This document shows positions 27,621-36,968 of a DNA stretch of 64,000 nt, piece after piece. The DNA comes from Ideonella alba (GTDB lineage Bacteria > Pseudomonadota > Gammaproteobacteria > Burkholderiales > Burkholderiaceae_C). Position numbers and translations under genes: made by a program. The notes beneath the pieces are model-generated. The model did not search any database, was not told the origin of the DNA, and saw only the letters and a program-made list of their open reading frames with translations. Position 1 is the first letter of the stretch; every line of letters starts with the position of its first letter. The DNA is taken from the NCBI RefSeq assembly GCF_018069875.1, contig NZ_JAGQDF010000002.1, forward strand, positions 248,001 through 312,000. The letters are read 5' to 3'.

Positions 27621-28079
27621 TCAGTAGCGGCGAACGGTCTGCCCGTCGACCACCACGCGGTCGCCGGTGCGCAGGTCACCGATCTGGGCCAGGTTGAAGG
27701 TGCGCACCTGGCCACCGTCGATCGCGACCTGCACGCGGTAGCGACCGGCCGGCTGGGTGTTGTGCTTCTCGATCTCGTTGCCGGCCACCGCGCCGCCCAC
27801 CGCACCGACGATGGTGCCGGCGGTGCGGCCGCTGCCGGAGCCGATCTGGCGGCCGACCACGGCGCCCACCACGCCGCCGATCAGCGCCCCGGCGCCGCTG
27901 GTGTTCTCGCGCGGCGAGACATCCTCGATGTTGCGGATGGTGCCGTACTGCAGCCCGGCGCGCTGGCCCGACCAGGTGGCGCCTTCCTCGTAGACCGGCG
28001 CCTGGCGCGGGTTGGCGCAGGCGGCCAGCAGGCCGGCGCAGACGATGACGGTGGACAGACGGAGCAGACGAGTGTTCAT
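27621..28079 (-). CDS. Glycine-zipper outer-membrane lipoprotein (SlyB/Rick_17kDa-like)
   Basis: 152 residues. Lipoprotein signal peptide MNTRLLRLSTVIVCAGLLAAC with the lipobox LAAC (Cys21). A glycine-zipper 2TM region (about 67-102) has GALIGGVVGAVVGRQIGSGS and TIVGAVGGAVAGNEIEKHN. A small beta-rich C-terminal domain (108-152, RYRVQVAIDGGQVRTFNL, GDRVVVDGQTVRRY) follows. Likely an envelope-integrity or stress lipoprotein in the outer membrane. ATG 28079 places the lipobox correctly. Single gene between thrS and the patatin gene, same strand. Confidence 0.88.
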   Translation of the reverse strand: MNTRLLRLSTVIVCAGLLAACANPRQAPVYEEGATWSGQRAGLQYGTIRNIEDVSPRENTSGAGALIGGVVGAVVGRQIGSGSGRTAGTIVGAVGGAVAGNEIEKHNTQPAGRYRVQVAIDGGQVRTFNLAQIGDLRTGDRVVVDGQTVRRY

Positions 28080-28169
28080 GGCATGAGGCAAGGTCACGGC
28101 CGACGGGCCGCGCATGGTCTCTCAACGCCGCAGCCCCCGGTCCGGTTGGCCGAGGATGTAACCGGTGGT

Positions 28170-29252
28170 TCAGACCAGCGGCTCGAGCACCAGCGGCCGG
28201 CCGCCGCTCACGGCCTCGGCGAACTCGTCGGCCAGACGGCGGCTGGCGTCAATGGCGGTGCGCCAGCAGCGCATCCGGGCCGCCAGATCGTCGCCGAAGC
28301 GCCGGAAATCGTCCCGGTCGGGCAGCTTGCCGCCGGGCAGGCCGGCGATCCACTCGGCTGAGGGCACCAGCAGCACCACACGGTCGAGCGCGCGGGTGGC
28401 GCGGTGGCGCCCGCGCAGGCCCTTGTCCAGCCAGCCCGGCACCACGCTGGTCTGGAAATGGGGGTAGAGCACCAGGCCATCGTGCGCCAGCTGGTCGTAG
28501 CGCAGGTGCAGGTGGTAGTCGGTGATGCCGCCGTCCCAGTAGGCACCCGGCGGCGCGCCGGGGATGTCTTGCACCGCCTTCAGCCAGAACGGGATCGAGC
28601 AGCTGGCCAGCACCGCCGGTTGCAGGTTGCCCGCAGTCAGCGCGACCTGGCGCGTGCGAAAGTCGTCCAGCGGCAGCGGCAGCGGATCACGCGGGTCGGA
28701 AAAGACCACGCGCTCGAGCCAGCCGCCCAGCGCCCGGCGGCTGGCCAGGTTGCTGAAGAAGGCGGCCCCGTAGCCCAGGGGGGTGCGCAGCCGGCCTTCC
28801 CGGCCGAGCAGGTGGCGGCCGCGGCTGGTGAAAACATGCAGCCTGCGCCGCGGATGGGACAGCAGTTCGTCCGACACCGCCGCCACCTGCGGCACCAGGG
28901 TGTCGTTGAAGACCGCGCTGACCGTGGCCGCGCTCGGCGGGCGGCCGGGCTCGTGCGGGTAGTCCTGCGCCACATAGGCGTCGGCCAGACGCGCCAGCGC
29001 CGCGTCGGCATCGCCGCGGCAGGCGGCCGCCATGCGCCAGGCGCCGATCGAGGCGCCCAGCAGATGAATCGTCGGACCATCGCCCGCCAGCCAGTGGCCG
29101 AAGAGGAAGCGGTCCAGCGGGTTCAGCACCAGGCCCTTGGGACCACCCGCGGCGGCCGGCACCACGCGCACATCCTGCGGCCGCCAGCCGCGCTCCTGCA
29201 GCCAGCGGCGCGCCGTCGGGCCGGCCAGCACGCGCAGCGCGGGAGCGGCCAT
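28170..29252 (-). CDS. Patatin-like phospholipase family protein
   Basis: 360 residues. The patatin Ser/Asp dyad is visible: GASIG with Ser68 and the DGG motif at Asp240 (AYWDGGITDYHLHL). An oxyanion-type glycine loop AAAGGPKG lies near 33-40. Predicted to hydrolyse acyl esters of lipids; no signal peptide or transmembrane helix, so cytoplasmic or delivered otherwise. The stop of tex lies five bases upstream of its ATG, so the two are probably co-transcribed. Substrate unknown. Confidence 0.85.
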   Translation of the reverse strand: MAAPALRVLAGPTARRWLQERGWRPQDVRVVPAAAGGPKGLVLNPLDRFLFGHWLAGDGPTIHLLGASIGAWRMAAACRGDADAALARLADAYVAQDYPHEPGRPPSAATVSAVFNDTLVPQVAAVSDELLSHPRRRLHVFTSRGRHLLGREGRLRTPLGYGAAFFSNLASRRALGGWLERVVFSDPRDPLPLPLDDFRTRQVALTAGNLQPAVLASCSIPFWLKAVQDIPGAPPGAYWDGGITDYHLHLRYDQLAHDGLVLYPHFQTSVVPGWLDKGLRGRHRATRALDRVVLLVPSAEWIAGLPGGKLPDRDDFRRFGDDLAARMRCWRTAIDASRRLADEFAEAVSGGRPLVLEPLV

Positions 29253-29257
29253 CGGGG

Positions 29258-31609
29258 TCAGCGCTTGAGCTTGGCGAAGGCCGCGGCCATCGCGCCCTGG
29301 GCCTCGGGCTGACGGGCGCCGCCCCCCCCGTGGCGCTCCTGGCGCGCGGCCGGCCGGAAGCTGTTGTCGCTGCCACGTGACTTGGGCGCCGCCGCCGCGT
29401 CCAGCTTCATCGTCAGGCTGATGCGCTTGCGCGGCAGGTCCACCTCCAGCACCCGCACCTTGACGATGTCGCCGGTCTTCACCACCTCGCGCGCGTCATT
29501 CACGAACTTGTTCGACAGCTGGCTCACATGCACCAGGCCGTCCTGGTGCACGCCCAGGTCGACAAAGGCGCCGAACTGCGCGACGTTGGACACCGTGCCT
29601 TCCAGCACCATGCCCTCCTTCAGGTCCTTGATGTCCTCGACGCCGTCGTTGAAGCGGGCCACCTTGAAGTCGGGGCGCGGGTCGCGGCCGGGCTTTTCCA
29701 GTTCTGCCAGGATGTCCTTCACGGTGATCGCACCGAAACGATCGTCGGCGAAGGCCTCGGGGCGCAGCTTGCGGATCACGTCGGCATTGCCGATCAGCTC
29801 CTGGATCGGCCGGCCCGCGGCGGCAATGATCTTCTCGACCACCGGGTAGGTCTCGGGGTGCACGCCCGACAGATCCAGCGGGTTGTCGCCCCCGCGGATG
29901 CGCAGAAAGCCCGCCGCCTGCTCAAAGGTCTTGGCGCCCAGGCCGGTCACCTGCAGCAGCTGCTGGCGATTGGCGAATCGGCCGTTGGCCTCGCGCCAGC
30001 GCACGATGCTGCCGGCCACGGCGTTCGACAGGCCCGAGACCTGCGCCAGCAGCGGGGCCGAGGCGGTGTTCAGGTCCACGCCCACCTTGTTCACGCAGTC
30101 TTCCACCACGGCGTCCAGCGTCCTGGCCAGCTCGCTCTGGTTGACATCGTGCTGGTACTGGCCGACCCCGATGCTCTTGGGCTCGATCTTCACCAGCTCG
30201 GCCAGCGGATCCTGCAGCCGGCGCGCGATCGACACCGCGCCGCGCAGGCTCACATCCAGATCCGGCAGCTCCTTGCTGGCGAACTCGGACGCCGAGTAGA
30301 CCGACGCGCCGGCCTCGCTGACCACCACCTTTTCCAGCTTCACGTCAGGGGCCAGGTTGGCGATGCGCTTGATCAGGTCGGCCGCCAGCTTGTCGGTCTC
30401 GCGGCTGGCGGTGCCGTTGCCGATGGCGATCAGGTTCACGCCATGCGCCGCCACCAGGCGGCCCAGCGTGTGCAGGCTGCCCTCCCAATCGCACTTGGGC
30501 TCGTGCGGATAGACGGTGCTGGTGGCCAGCACCTTGCCGGTGTCGCTGACCACGGCCACCTTCACGCCGGTGCGGATGCCGGGGTCCAGACCCATCACCA
30601 CGCGCTGACCGGCGGGCGCGGCCAGCAGCAGATCGCGCAGGTTCTCGGCAAAGACCTTGATCGCGGTGGCCTCGGCCGCTTCGCGCAGGCGGGCGAACAG
30701 GTCGCGCTCCAGGCTCATCGACAGCTTGACCTTCCAGGTCCAGGCGATGGTCTTGCGGATCAGCTCATCACCCGGGCGCTTGCCATGGCGCCAGCCCAGG
30801 TGGTGGGCGATCCGGCCCTCGGCCAGCGTGGGCTGGCCCGGCACGATCTCTTCGTCCAGCACCAGCTTGGCGTCCAGGATCTCCAGCGCCCGACCACGGA
30901 ACACCGCCAGCGCGCGGTGGCTGGGCACGGTACGGATCGGCTCGTCGTAGTCGAAGTAGTCGCGGAACTTGCTGTGGTCGGGGTGGTTCTCGTCCTTGCC
31001 CGGCGCCAGCTTCGACTGGAACAGGCCCTCGGCCCACAGCCATTCGCGCAGCGTGCCCACCAGACCAGCGTCCTCGGCCCAGCGCTCGCTCAGCAGGTCG
31101 CGCACGCCGTCGAGCACCGCGAAGGCGTCGGCAAAGCCGGCCTCGGCCAGCTTGGCAGCGCCGCCGTCATACGTGGCGACAAAGGCCTGGGCCTCGGTCA
31201 GCGGGTCCAGGGCCGGATCAGCGAACAGGCGATCGGCCAGCGGCTCGATGCCCGCCTCGCGGGCGATCATGCCCTTGGTGCGCCGCTTGGGCTTGTAGGG
31301 CAGGTACAGGTCTTCCAGCTCCTGCTTGGTGGGCGCCGCCTCGATCGCGGCGCGCAGCTCCGGCGTCAGCTTGCCCTGCTCGTCGATGCTCTTGAGCACC
31401 GCGGCGCGGCGGTCCTCCAGCTCGCGCAGGTAGGCCAGACGCGACTCCAGCTCGCGCAGCTGGATGTCATCGAGGCCGTCGGTGGCCTCCTTGCGGTAGC
31501 GGGCGATGAACGGGACGGTGGCGCCACCGTCGAGCAGTTCGACGGCGGTGTTGACCTGGGCGGGCCGAACCTTCAGCTCGGCCGCGATCTGCAGCAGGAT
31601 CTTGTCCAA
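29258..31609 (-). CDS. tex: RNA-binding transcriptional accessory protein Tex
   Basis: 783 residues. Helical N-terminal domain ([40 protein letters not shown]), then YqgF-like RNase-H fold (about 325-450, [20 protein letters not shown]). Helix-hairpin-helix modules (about 490-560, [20 protein letters not shown]) and a C-terminal S1 domain (about 650-720, [20 protein letters not shown]) follow. The tail has Arg/Gly-rich residues ([17 protein letters not shown]). Involved in transcription/RNA surveillance; essential in some species. Full length. Confidence 0.96.
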   Translation of the reverse strand: MDKILLQIAAELKVRPAQVNTAVELLDGGATVPFIARYRKEATDGLDDIQLRELESRLAYLRELEDRRAAVLKSIDEQGKLTPELRAAIEAAPTKQELEDLYLPYKPKRRTKGMIAREAGIEPLADRLFADPALDPLTEAQAFVATYDGGAAKLAEAGFADAFAVLDGVRDLLSERWAEDAGLVGTLREWLWAEGLFQSKLAPGKDENHPDHSKFRDYFDYDEPIRTVPSHRALAVFRGRALEILDAKLVLDEEIVPGQPTLAEGRIAHHLGWRHGKRPGDELIRKTIAWTWKVKLSMSLERDLFARLREAAEATAIKVFAENLRDLLLAAPAGQRVVMGLDPGIRTGVKVAVVSDTGKVLATSTVYPHEPKCDWEGSLHTLGRLVAAHGVNLIAIGNGTASRETDKLAADLIKRIANLAPDVKLEKVVVSEAGASVYSASEFASKELPDLDVSLRGAVSIARRLQDPLAELVKIEPKSIGVGQYQHDVNQSELARTLDAVVEDCVNKVGVDLNTASAPLLAQVSGLSNAVAGSIVRWREANGRFANRQQLLQVTGLGAKTFEQAAGFLRIRGGDNPLDLSGVHPETYPVVEKIIAAAGRPIQELIGNADVIRKLRPEAFADDRFGAITVKDILAELEKPGRDPRPDFKVARFNDGVEDIKDLKEGMVLEGTVSNVAQFGAFVDLGVHQDGLVHVSQLSNKFVNDAREVVKTGDIVKVRVLEVDLPRKRISLTMKLDAAAAPKSRGSDNSFRPAARQERHGGGGARQPEAQGAMAAAFAKLKR

Positions 31610-31742
31610 AACGGGATCACAGAGTCGGGAAAGCGCGGGAGTTTGCCAGATGCCGCCGGGCTCAAGGCCGGCCCGGATCGGCCGATACCCCGCGAGCCGT
31701 CATCCTGCCGACGGCGCCTTTGCCAACCTGGAGCCCCGCCCG

Positions 31743-32267
31743 ATGTTCGACAAGACCCGCATCCTCAACCTGTCCAAGCGCCTGATGGATGGCTCGACCA
31801 CCAGTGACGCCTTCTATGACGAGCTGACCCAGACCCTGGTCGAGGAGATGGGCTGCACCCGCGCCAGCCTGTGGATCTACCCCGACGCGCTGCTGCGCGA
31901 CGCCATCGAATGCGTGCGCCTGTATGACCGCACCGACCGCCAGTGGGCGGCCGGCACGGTGCTGCACGAAGCCGACTTCGGCCCCTACTTCGAAGCGATG
32001 CGCAGCGACAACCTGATCGTCGCCTCGGATGCGCGCGCCCATGCCGTCACGGCCTGCTTCAACGAGATCTACTTCGACCCGCTGGGCATCCGTTCGCTGC
32101 TGGACGTGGGCATCAACATCTCGGGCCAGCCCTGGGGCCTGTTCTGCTGCGAGAACACCACCGATGTCCTGGAGTGGACGCCGGCGCACGTGGAGTACCT
32201 GCGCCAGGTGGGCACGCTGCTGGGCTTCGCGCTGAAGAAGGCGCAGACCGCCGGCGCGCACGCCTGA
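31743..32267 (+). CDS. GAF domain protein
   Basis: 174 residues, essentially one GAF domain (about 20-165): LVEEMGCTRASLWIYPDALL near the start, LLDVGINISGQPWGLFCCEN in the second half and a C-terminal helix. No effector domain is attached. Two Cys (CC in FCCEN) occur in the last strand. Small stand-alone GAF proteins may bind ligands or signal to a separate partner. ATG 31743 follows a weak ribosome site; divergent from tex across 133 bases. Confidence 0.82.
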   Translation: MFDKTRILNLSKRLMDGSTTSDAFYDELTQTLVEEMGCTRASLWIYPDALLRDAIECVRLYDRTDRQWAAGTVLHEADFGPYFEAMRSDNLIVASDARAHAVTACFNEIYFDPLGIRSLLDVGINISGQPWGLFCCENTTDVLEWTPAHVEYLRQVGTLLGFALKKAQTAGAHA

Positions 32268-32361
32268 GGCACGCCGTTCTCATCACTTGGGTGGAGGCAG
32301 GGACGACGAGACCTTCCTAGCATCGCATGGCCCATTCTTCCAAACACCCAAGGAGAGAGCC

Positions 32362-33219
32362 ATGTCCCTGCGTCACCACGCCGCCCTGCTGCCCCTGTGC
32401 CTGAGCCTGCTCGGCACCTCCACCACCCTGCTCGCTGCCGGCGCACCGGTCAAGGAGCGACTGAAGGCCCCGACCGGCCCGACGGCGGTCCTGTCCGCCA
32501 CTTCGTCGATGGGCACGGCCACCGTGACCGTCGACGGGGCCGGCGCGTTCCAGGACGCGCTGGTCTACACGAACGCGGACGGCCTCACGGCCGACCTGAG
32601 CTGGCGCTCTGCGCTGTTCATTGACGGCACCCAGATCGAGGCCAACGACGTCAAGCAGAAGAGCACCCAGAAGGCCGTCAGCAGCTTCGCGCTGGGTTCG
32701 CTGCAGGTCAAGCTGGTCCAGCAGCTGCTGCCTGCCGCGCTGGCCGGCGGCTATGTGCTGGACCAGCAGTACAAGCTCAGCAACCCGGGCACTGAACCGG
32801 TGATGCTGAACCTGCTGCGCTACAACGACTCCGACATGCGCGACCCGTCGACCAACACCTTCCTGGGTGACCTCGGCTACCAGCCCCAGGGCGGCAGCTA
32901 CAACTACATCGTGTCGGATGTGGCGCCCACGCCGGCCAGCCTGACGCAGTACATCGGCGTCAAGTTCAGCGGCGGCGATGTCGCCACTCGCCGGGCGGTG
33001 CGCGTGTGCTGCAGCAACTACACCGACATTTCGCCGGAAGAGAACAACACCGTGCCCAACGACGCGGACCTGGACGGCATCAGCGACACCGGCATGGACA
33101 TGGCGATCGCGGCGCAGGCCCCGGTCACCGTGCCGCCCGGCGGCAGCGTCACCGTCAAGATGAAGACGGTGCTGGGCCGCAGTGCGCTGAGCGGCCTGGC
33201 GGATCTGCCCGCGCGCTGA
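32362..33219 (+). CDS. Secreted protein of unknown function with an Asp-rich calcium-type loop
   Basis: 285 residues. Signal peptide MSLRHHAALLPLCLSLLGTS, with cleavage near LLAAGAP. The mature part is beta-rich, with WRSALFIDGTQIEAND, DQQYKLSNPGTEPVMLNLLR and YNDSDMRDPS. A loop DADLDGISDTGMD near residue 240 matches the DxDxDGxxD pattern of calcium-binding thrombospondin/EF-hand-like loops. One Cys-Cys pair (VCCSNY). AAGGAGAG precedes ATG 32362. I do not recognise the family; probably exported and folded with calcium. Confidence 0.75.
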   Translation: MSLRHHAALLPLCLSLLGTSTTLLAAGAPVKERLKAPTGPTAVLSATSSMGTATVTVDGAGAFQDALVYTNADGLTADLSWRSALFIDGTQIEANDVKQKSTQKAVSSFALGSLQVKLVQQLLPAALAGGYVLDQQYKLSNPGTEPVMLNLLRYNDSDMRDPSTNTFLGDLGYQPQGGSYNYIVSDVAPTPASLTQYIGVKFSGGDVATRRAVRVCCSNYTDISPEENNTVPNDADLDGISDTGMDMAIAAQAPVTVPPGGSVTVKMKTVLGRSALSGLADLPAR

Positions 33220-33229
33220 TCAAGCGCGC

Positions 33230-34135
33230 TCAACCACGCAACTGGGCGCGGAGCCGCTCGCCCAGCTCCGGCCGCTCCTTGAACGGATCGGTCGGGTTGC
33301 GCTGCAGCATGATGTCCTCCAGCCGCACCTGCACGCCGCCCAAGGCGTGCGGGTGGCTGTAGATGTAGAAGCGGTCGGCCAGGATGGCGTCCACCACGAA
33401 CTGCGCCACCTGGGCCGCGCTGACCTTGCCGCTGGTCACCGCCTTCTCGGCCATGGCCGCGCCGATCAGTTGGCTGCGCGTGGGCCCGGCCCCGGCATTG
33501 GCCATGTCGGCCGGCCGGTTGCGCTCGCTCTGGTGGATGCCGGTGGGCACGAAGTACGGGCACAGCACGCTGGCGCTGATCTGGTCGGTCACCAGGCGCA
33601 GGTCCTGGTACAGCGTTTCGCTCATCGACACCACCGCGTGCTTGGTGACGTTGTAGACGCCCATGTTGGGCGCGTTCAGCAGACCGGCCATCGACGCGGT
33701 GTTGACGATGTGGCCTTCATAGGTCGGATCCGCCTGCGCAGCGGCCAGCATCATCGGCGTGAAGACGCGCACGCCGTGGGCCACGCCCATCAGATTGACG
33801 CCCACCACCCATTCCCAGTCCTTGAGCGTGTGCTCCCAGATCAGGCCACCGGCGCCGACGCCCGCGTTGTTGAAGACCACGCCCGGCGCCCCGAAGCGCG
33901 CCAGCGTGGCCGCGCCCAGCGCCTCGACCTGATCGGCCTTCGAGACGTCCACCACCTGGGCCAGCACCTCGGCGCCCAGGCTGCGCATCTCCTGCGCGGC
34001 GGCTTCCAGCGCCGCCGCCTGCACATCGGCCATCACCAGGTGCATGCCCTGCCCGGCCAGCAGCCGCGAGAGTTCCAGGCCGAAGCCCGAACCGGCGCCG
34101 GTGATGACCGCGGCGCGGCCTGCCAATCGTTTCAT
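33230..34135 (-). CDS. SDR family oxidoreductase
   Basis: 301 residues, classical short-chain dehydrogenase. Cofactor motif TGAGSGFG, NNAG at about 90, catalytic Ser-Tyr-Lys (NTASMAGLLN and VYNVTKHAV). An extended C-terminal part (about 230-301) is longer than the 250-residue family norm. Last gene of the acyl-CoA operon, 11 bases downstream of the acetyltransferase. Could reduce a ketone/3-oxo compound; substrate not predictable. Confidence 0.9.
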   Translation of the reverse strand: MKRLAGRAAVITGAGSGFGLELSRLLAGQGMHLVMADVQAAALEAAAQEMRSLGAEVLAQVVDVSKADQVEALGAATLARFGAPGVVFNNAGVGAGGLIWEHTLKDWEWVVGVNLMGVAHGVRVFTPMMLAAAQADPTYEGHIVNTASMAGLLNAPNMGVYNVTKHAVVSMSETLYQDLRLVTDQISASVLCPYFVPTGIHQSERNRPADMANAGAGPTRSQLIGAAMAEKAVTSGKVSAAQVAQFVVDAILADRFYIYSHPHALGGVQVRLEDIMLQRNPTDPFKERPELGERLRAQLRG

Positions 34136-34146
34136 CGTGAACTCCT

Positions 34147-34635
34147 TCAGCGCTGCGGTGGCCGCAGCATCTGGATGTGGGGAATGGTGTCTTCGCTGTA
34201 GGGCTCGCCCACGGCCTGGTAGCCAAATTCGGCGTAGAAGCGCTGCAGGTGCGCCTGGGCGCTGATGCGGTTGGCCTGACCCGGCCAGGCCAGGTCGGCC
34301 TGGCGCAGGCCCTCGGCCACCAGCGCGCGGCCCAGACCGGTGCCGCGCAGCGCCGCATGGGCCACGACGCGGCCCAGCGACGGTTCCTGGTACTTCAGGC
34401 CCGGGTCCACCACCCGCAGGTACAGCACCGCCTCGCCCGCCGCCAGCGCACCCCAGGGCGCCGTCAGGCGGCCCAGCAGGTGCAGGCTGTGGCGGTCCAG
34501 GCCATCCGGGTCCAGGTAGGGCCCCTGCTCCAGGATGAACACACGGGCGCGCAGCTGCAGCGCGTCGTACAGGTCGTCTCTCGACAGGCCCTCGAAGCGC
34601 GCTGCCGTCCAGGCGATGGGCGGCCGCTCAGCCAT
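34147..34635 (-). CDS. GNAT family N-acetyltransferase (ElaA-like)
   Basis: 162 residues. DLYDALQLRARVFILEQGP near the N-terminus resembles ElaA, and the acetyl-CoA loop V-A-H-A-A-L-R-G-T-G-L-G-R-A-L lies near 95. YAEFGYQAVGEPYSEDTIPH at the end is typical for the group. Start ATG 34635 overlaps the TGA of the upstream reductase by one base. The acceptor is unknown; its place in a lipid operon is noted but not explained. Confidence 0.85.
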   Translation of the reverse strand: MAERPPIAWTAARFEGLSRDDLYDALQLRARVFILEQGPYLDPDGLDRHSLHLLGRLTAPWGALAAGEAVLYLRVVDPGLKYQEPSLGRVVAHAALRGTGLGRALVAEGLRQADLAWPGQANRISAQAHLQRFYAEFGYQAVGEPYSEDTIPHIQMLRPPQR

Positions 34636-35654
34636 CAGACGAGCTTGACCAGCTGCTTGCCGAAGTTCTTGCCCTTGAGCAGGCCCAGGAAGGCCTCGGG
34701 CGCGCTCTCCAGGCCCTGGGCCACGGTCTCGCGGTACTTGAACTTGCCCGTGGCCACCATCGTGCCCAGCTCCTTCAGCGCCTCGGGCCACAGCTGCATG
34801 TGTTCGCTGACAATGAAGCCTTCGAGCTTCATGCGGTTGACCAGGATCAGCGCCGGGTTGGCCATCGGGATCGGCTCGCCGTTGTAGCCGGCGATCATGC
34901 CGCAGAAGGCGATGCGGCTGAAGGCGTTGGCTCGCAGCATCACCGCGTCCAGGATCATGCCGCCGACGTTCTCGAAGTAGCCGTCGATGCCGTCGGGGCA
35001 GGCGTCCTTCAGCGCCTTGCTGAGCGAGCGCAGGTCCGGATGGGCCTTGTAGTCGATGCAGGCATCGAAGCCCAGCTCGTTCACCACCGCCTCGCACTTG
35101 GCCGGGCCGCCGGCCAGGCCCACCACGCGGCAGCCGCGCGCCTTGGCCAGCTGGCCCACCGCACCGCCCACCGCGCCGCTGGCCGCGCTGACCACCACGG
35201 TCTCGCCGGCCTTGGGAGCGATGATCTGGGTCAGGCCGTACCAGGCGGTGACGCCCGGCATGCCCACCGCGCCCAGGTAGGCTGACAGCGGGATGTGGGT
35301 GGTGTCCACCTTCTGCAGCACACCGCGCTGGCTGGCGTTGACGCGCTGGTACTCCTGCCAGCCGCCCATGCCCACGACCTTGTCGCCGACCTTGAAGTGT
35401 TCGTTGCGCGACTCCACCACCTCGCCGACGGTGCCGCCGATCATCACCTCGTTGAGCGGCTGCGGCTGGGCGTAGCTCTTGCTCTCGTTCATGCGGCCGC
35501 GCATGTACGGGTCCAGGCTCAGGTAGTGGTTGCGCACCAGTACCTCGCCGTCGGCCAGCGCCTCGACGGGCGCCTCGACCAGGGCGAAGTTGGCGGTGCT
35601 GGGCTCGCCTTGCGGACGCGAGACGAGGTGGATCTGGCGGTTGATGGTGCTCAT
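34635..35654 (-). CDS. NADP-dependent oxidoreductase, CurA / prostaglandin-reductase-like
   Basis: 339 residues, zinc-free medium-chain dehydrogenase/reductase. Rossmann motif AASGAVGGAVGQLAKARGCR near 155-175, and YFENVGGMILDAVMLRANAF near 250. Members reduce alpha,beta-unsaturated ketones or enones with NADPH. Within this operon it may handle enoyl intermediates not processed by the dehydrogenase/hydratase set. ATG 35654 with AAAGAGCACC leader. Confidence 0.9.
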   Translation of the reverse strand: MSTINRQIHLVSRPQGEPSTANFALVEAPVEALADGEVLVRNHYLSLDPYMRGRMNESKSYAQPQPLNEVMIGGTVGEVVESRNEHFKVGDKVVGMGGWQEYQRVNASQRGVLQKVDTTHIPLSAYLGAVGMPGVTAWYGLTQIIAPKAGETVVVSAASGAVGGAVGQLAKARGCRVVGLAGGPAKCEAVVNELGFDACIDYKAHPDLRSLSKALKDACPDGIDGYFENVGGMILDAVMLRANAFSRIAFCGMIAGYNGEPIPMANPALILVNRMKLEGFIVSEHMQLWPEALKELGTMVATGKFKYRETVAQGLESAPEAFLGLLKGKNFGKQLVKLV

Positions 35655-35669
35655 CGGGTGCTCTTTCGT

Positions 35670-36131
35670 TCAGGATGCAGCGCCATCGGCGCGCTGCAGG
35701 GGTTTGACGTGGCGGCCCTTGGCGGGCAGCGCACGCAGGTACTTGAAGGTGGCCGTGCCATGGGCGCACAGCTGGCCTTCGCTGTTGATCACGCGGCCCT
35801 CGCAGAAGGCCATGGTCGAGGTGCGGTGCAGCAGCGTGCCCAGGGCGCGCAGCTCGCCCTCGCCGGGGCGCAAGAAGCTGGTTTTCATCTCGATGGTGGC
35901 CACGCCGGGCCCGGCCAGCATGTCATGGCTGCGGGCGGCGTGGGCCATCACCACATCCAGCATGGTCATCAGCACGCCGCCGTGCGCCACTTCCCAGGAG
36001 TTGAGGTGCGACTCGGCCAGGTCGACACGCAACTCGGCCGCGCCGTCGGCGCAGCTGTGCAGTTCCAGCCCCAGTTGCTCGACGAAGGGAATGCGGACGG
36101 GAAACGGGATGGGGGGCTTGCGGTGGCTCAT
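35670..36131 (-). CDS. PaaI-like hotdog thioesterase (first of three in the operon)
   Basis: 153 residues. Hotdog motif HGGVLMTMLDVVMAHAARSH near residue 50, with VATIEMKTSFLRPGEGELRA after it. Predicted to hydrolyse acyl-CoA or act as a chaperone-like hotdog enzyme. ATG 36131 (MSHRKPPIPFPVRIPFVE) is preferred over upstream in-frame starts inside the previous gene. It stands 25 bases after the SDR gene. Confidence 0.85.
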   Translation of the reverse strand: MSHRKPPIPFPVRIPFVEQLGLELHSCADGAAELRVDLAESHLNSWEVAHGGVLMTMLDVVMAHAARSHDMLAGPGVATIEMKTSFLRPGEGELRALGTLLHRTSTMAFCEGRVINSEGQLCAHGTATFKYLRALPAKGRHVKPLQRADGAAS

Positions 36132-36156
36132 CCAGGGATCATCGCCGAAGGCCAGC

Positions 36157-36948
36157 TCAGCCACCGATGAGGGCGCTGACGCCCCCATCGACCGGCAGGA
36201 TCTGTCCGGTGATGTGCTTGCCGGCGGCGCTGGCGAACAGCAGCGTGGCGCCCTTGAGGTCATCGTCATCGCCCAGGCGGTTCAGCGGCGCGTGGGCGGC
36301 CATCTTGTCGGCGCCCAGCGTGTCCAGCAGACCCTTGGTCATCTTGCTGGGGAAGAAGCCCGGCGCCAGCGCGTTGACGGTGATGCCATGACGCCCCCAT
36401 TCCGCCGCCAGGGCGCGGGTGAAGTTGACCGCGGCCCCCTTGCTGGTGTTGTAGGCAATGGTCTTCATGCCCGAGGGGTTGCCGCCCAGGCCGGCGATCG
36501 AGGCCACGTTGATGATGCGGCCCGAGCGGCGCGGGATCATGCTGGCCACCGCCGCCGCCTGGCTGATCACGAACAGGCTGCGGATGTTCAGGTCCATCAC
36601 CTTGTCCCAGGCCTCGAGCGGATGCTCCTCGGCCGGGGCGCCCCAGGTGGCACCGGCGTTATTGACCAGGATGTCGATGCGGCCCAGGCGCTCCATCGCC
36701 TCGGCGACGATGCGTCGGCCGTCCTCGGGCTGGGCGGCGTTGGCGGCCACCCAGCGGGCGTCGATGCCCTTGGCCTGCAGGTGGGCCGCGGCCTCCTCCA
36801 GGTCAGCCGCCTTGCGCGAGCTCAGCAGGATCTTCGCGCCGGCCTCGCCCAGCGCCTCGGCAATCTGCAGGCCCAAGCCGCGCGAGCCGCCGGTGACCAC
36901 GGCGGTCTGGCCGCTGAGGTCGAAGAGTTTCATCACGGGGGTGCTCAT
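36157..36948 (-). CDS. SDR family oxidoreductase (FabG/gluconate-5-dehydrogenase-like)
   Basis: 263 residues. TGGSRGLG cofactor loop, NNAG near 95, catalytic Ser (INVASIAGLG), Tyr and Lys in AYNTSKGAAVNFTRALAAEW. Ends GQILPVDGGVSALIGG, the usual C-terminus of this subgroup. A 3-hydroxyacyl or other alcohol dehydrogenase role fits the operon. ATG 36948 with a GGAGAG site 5 bases upstream; 20 bases after the acyl-CoA dehydrogenase. Confidence 0.92.
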   Translation of the reverse strand: MSTPVMKLFDLSGQTAVVTGGSRGLGLQIAEALGEAGAKILLSSRKAADLEEAAAHLQAKGIDARWVAANAAQPEDGRRIVAEAMERLGRIDILVNNAGATWGAPAEEHPLEAWDKVMDLNIRSLFVISQAAAVASMIPRRSGRIINVASIAGLGGNPSGMKTIAYNTSKGAAVNFTRALAAEWGRHGITVNALAPGFFPSKMTKGLLDTLGADKMAAHAPLNRLGDDDDLKGATLLFASAAGKHITGQILPVDGGVSALIGG

Positions 36949-36968
36949 CGGTCGCTCTCCTTGGTGGG

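Noticed and set aside
29528-31807. 759-residue plus-strand frame opposite tex
   Set aside because: Same shadow composition (HQ/AR/GL runs); tex has full-length recognised domains on the other strand.
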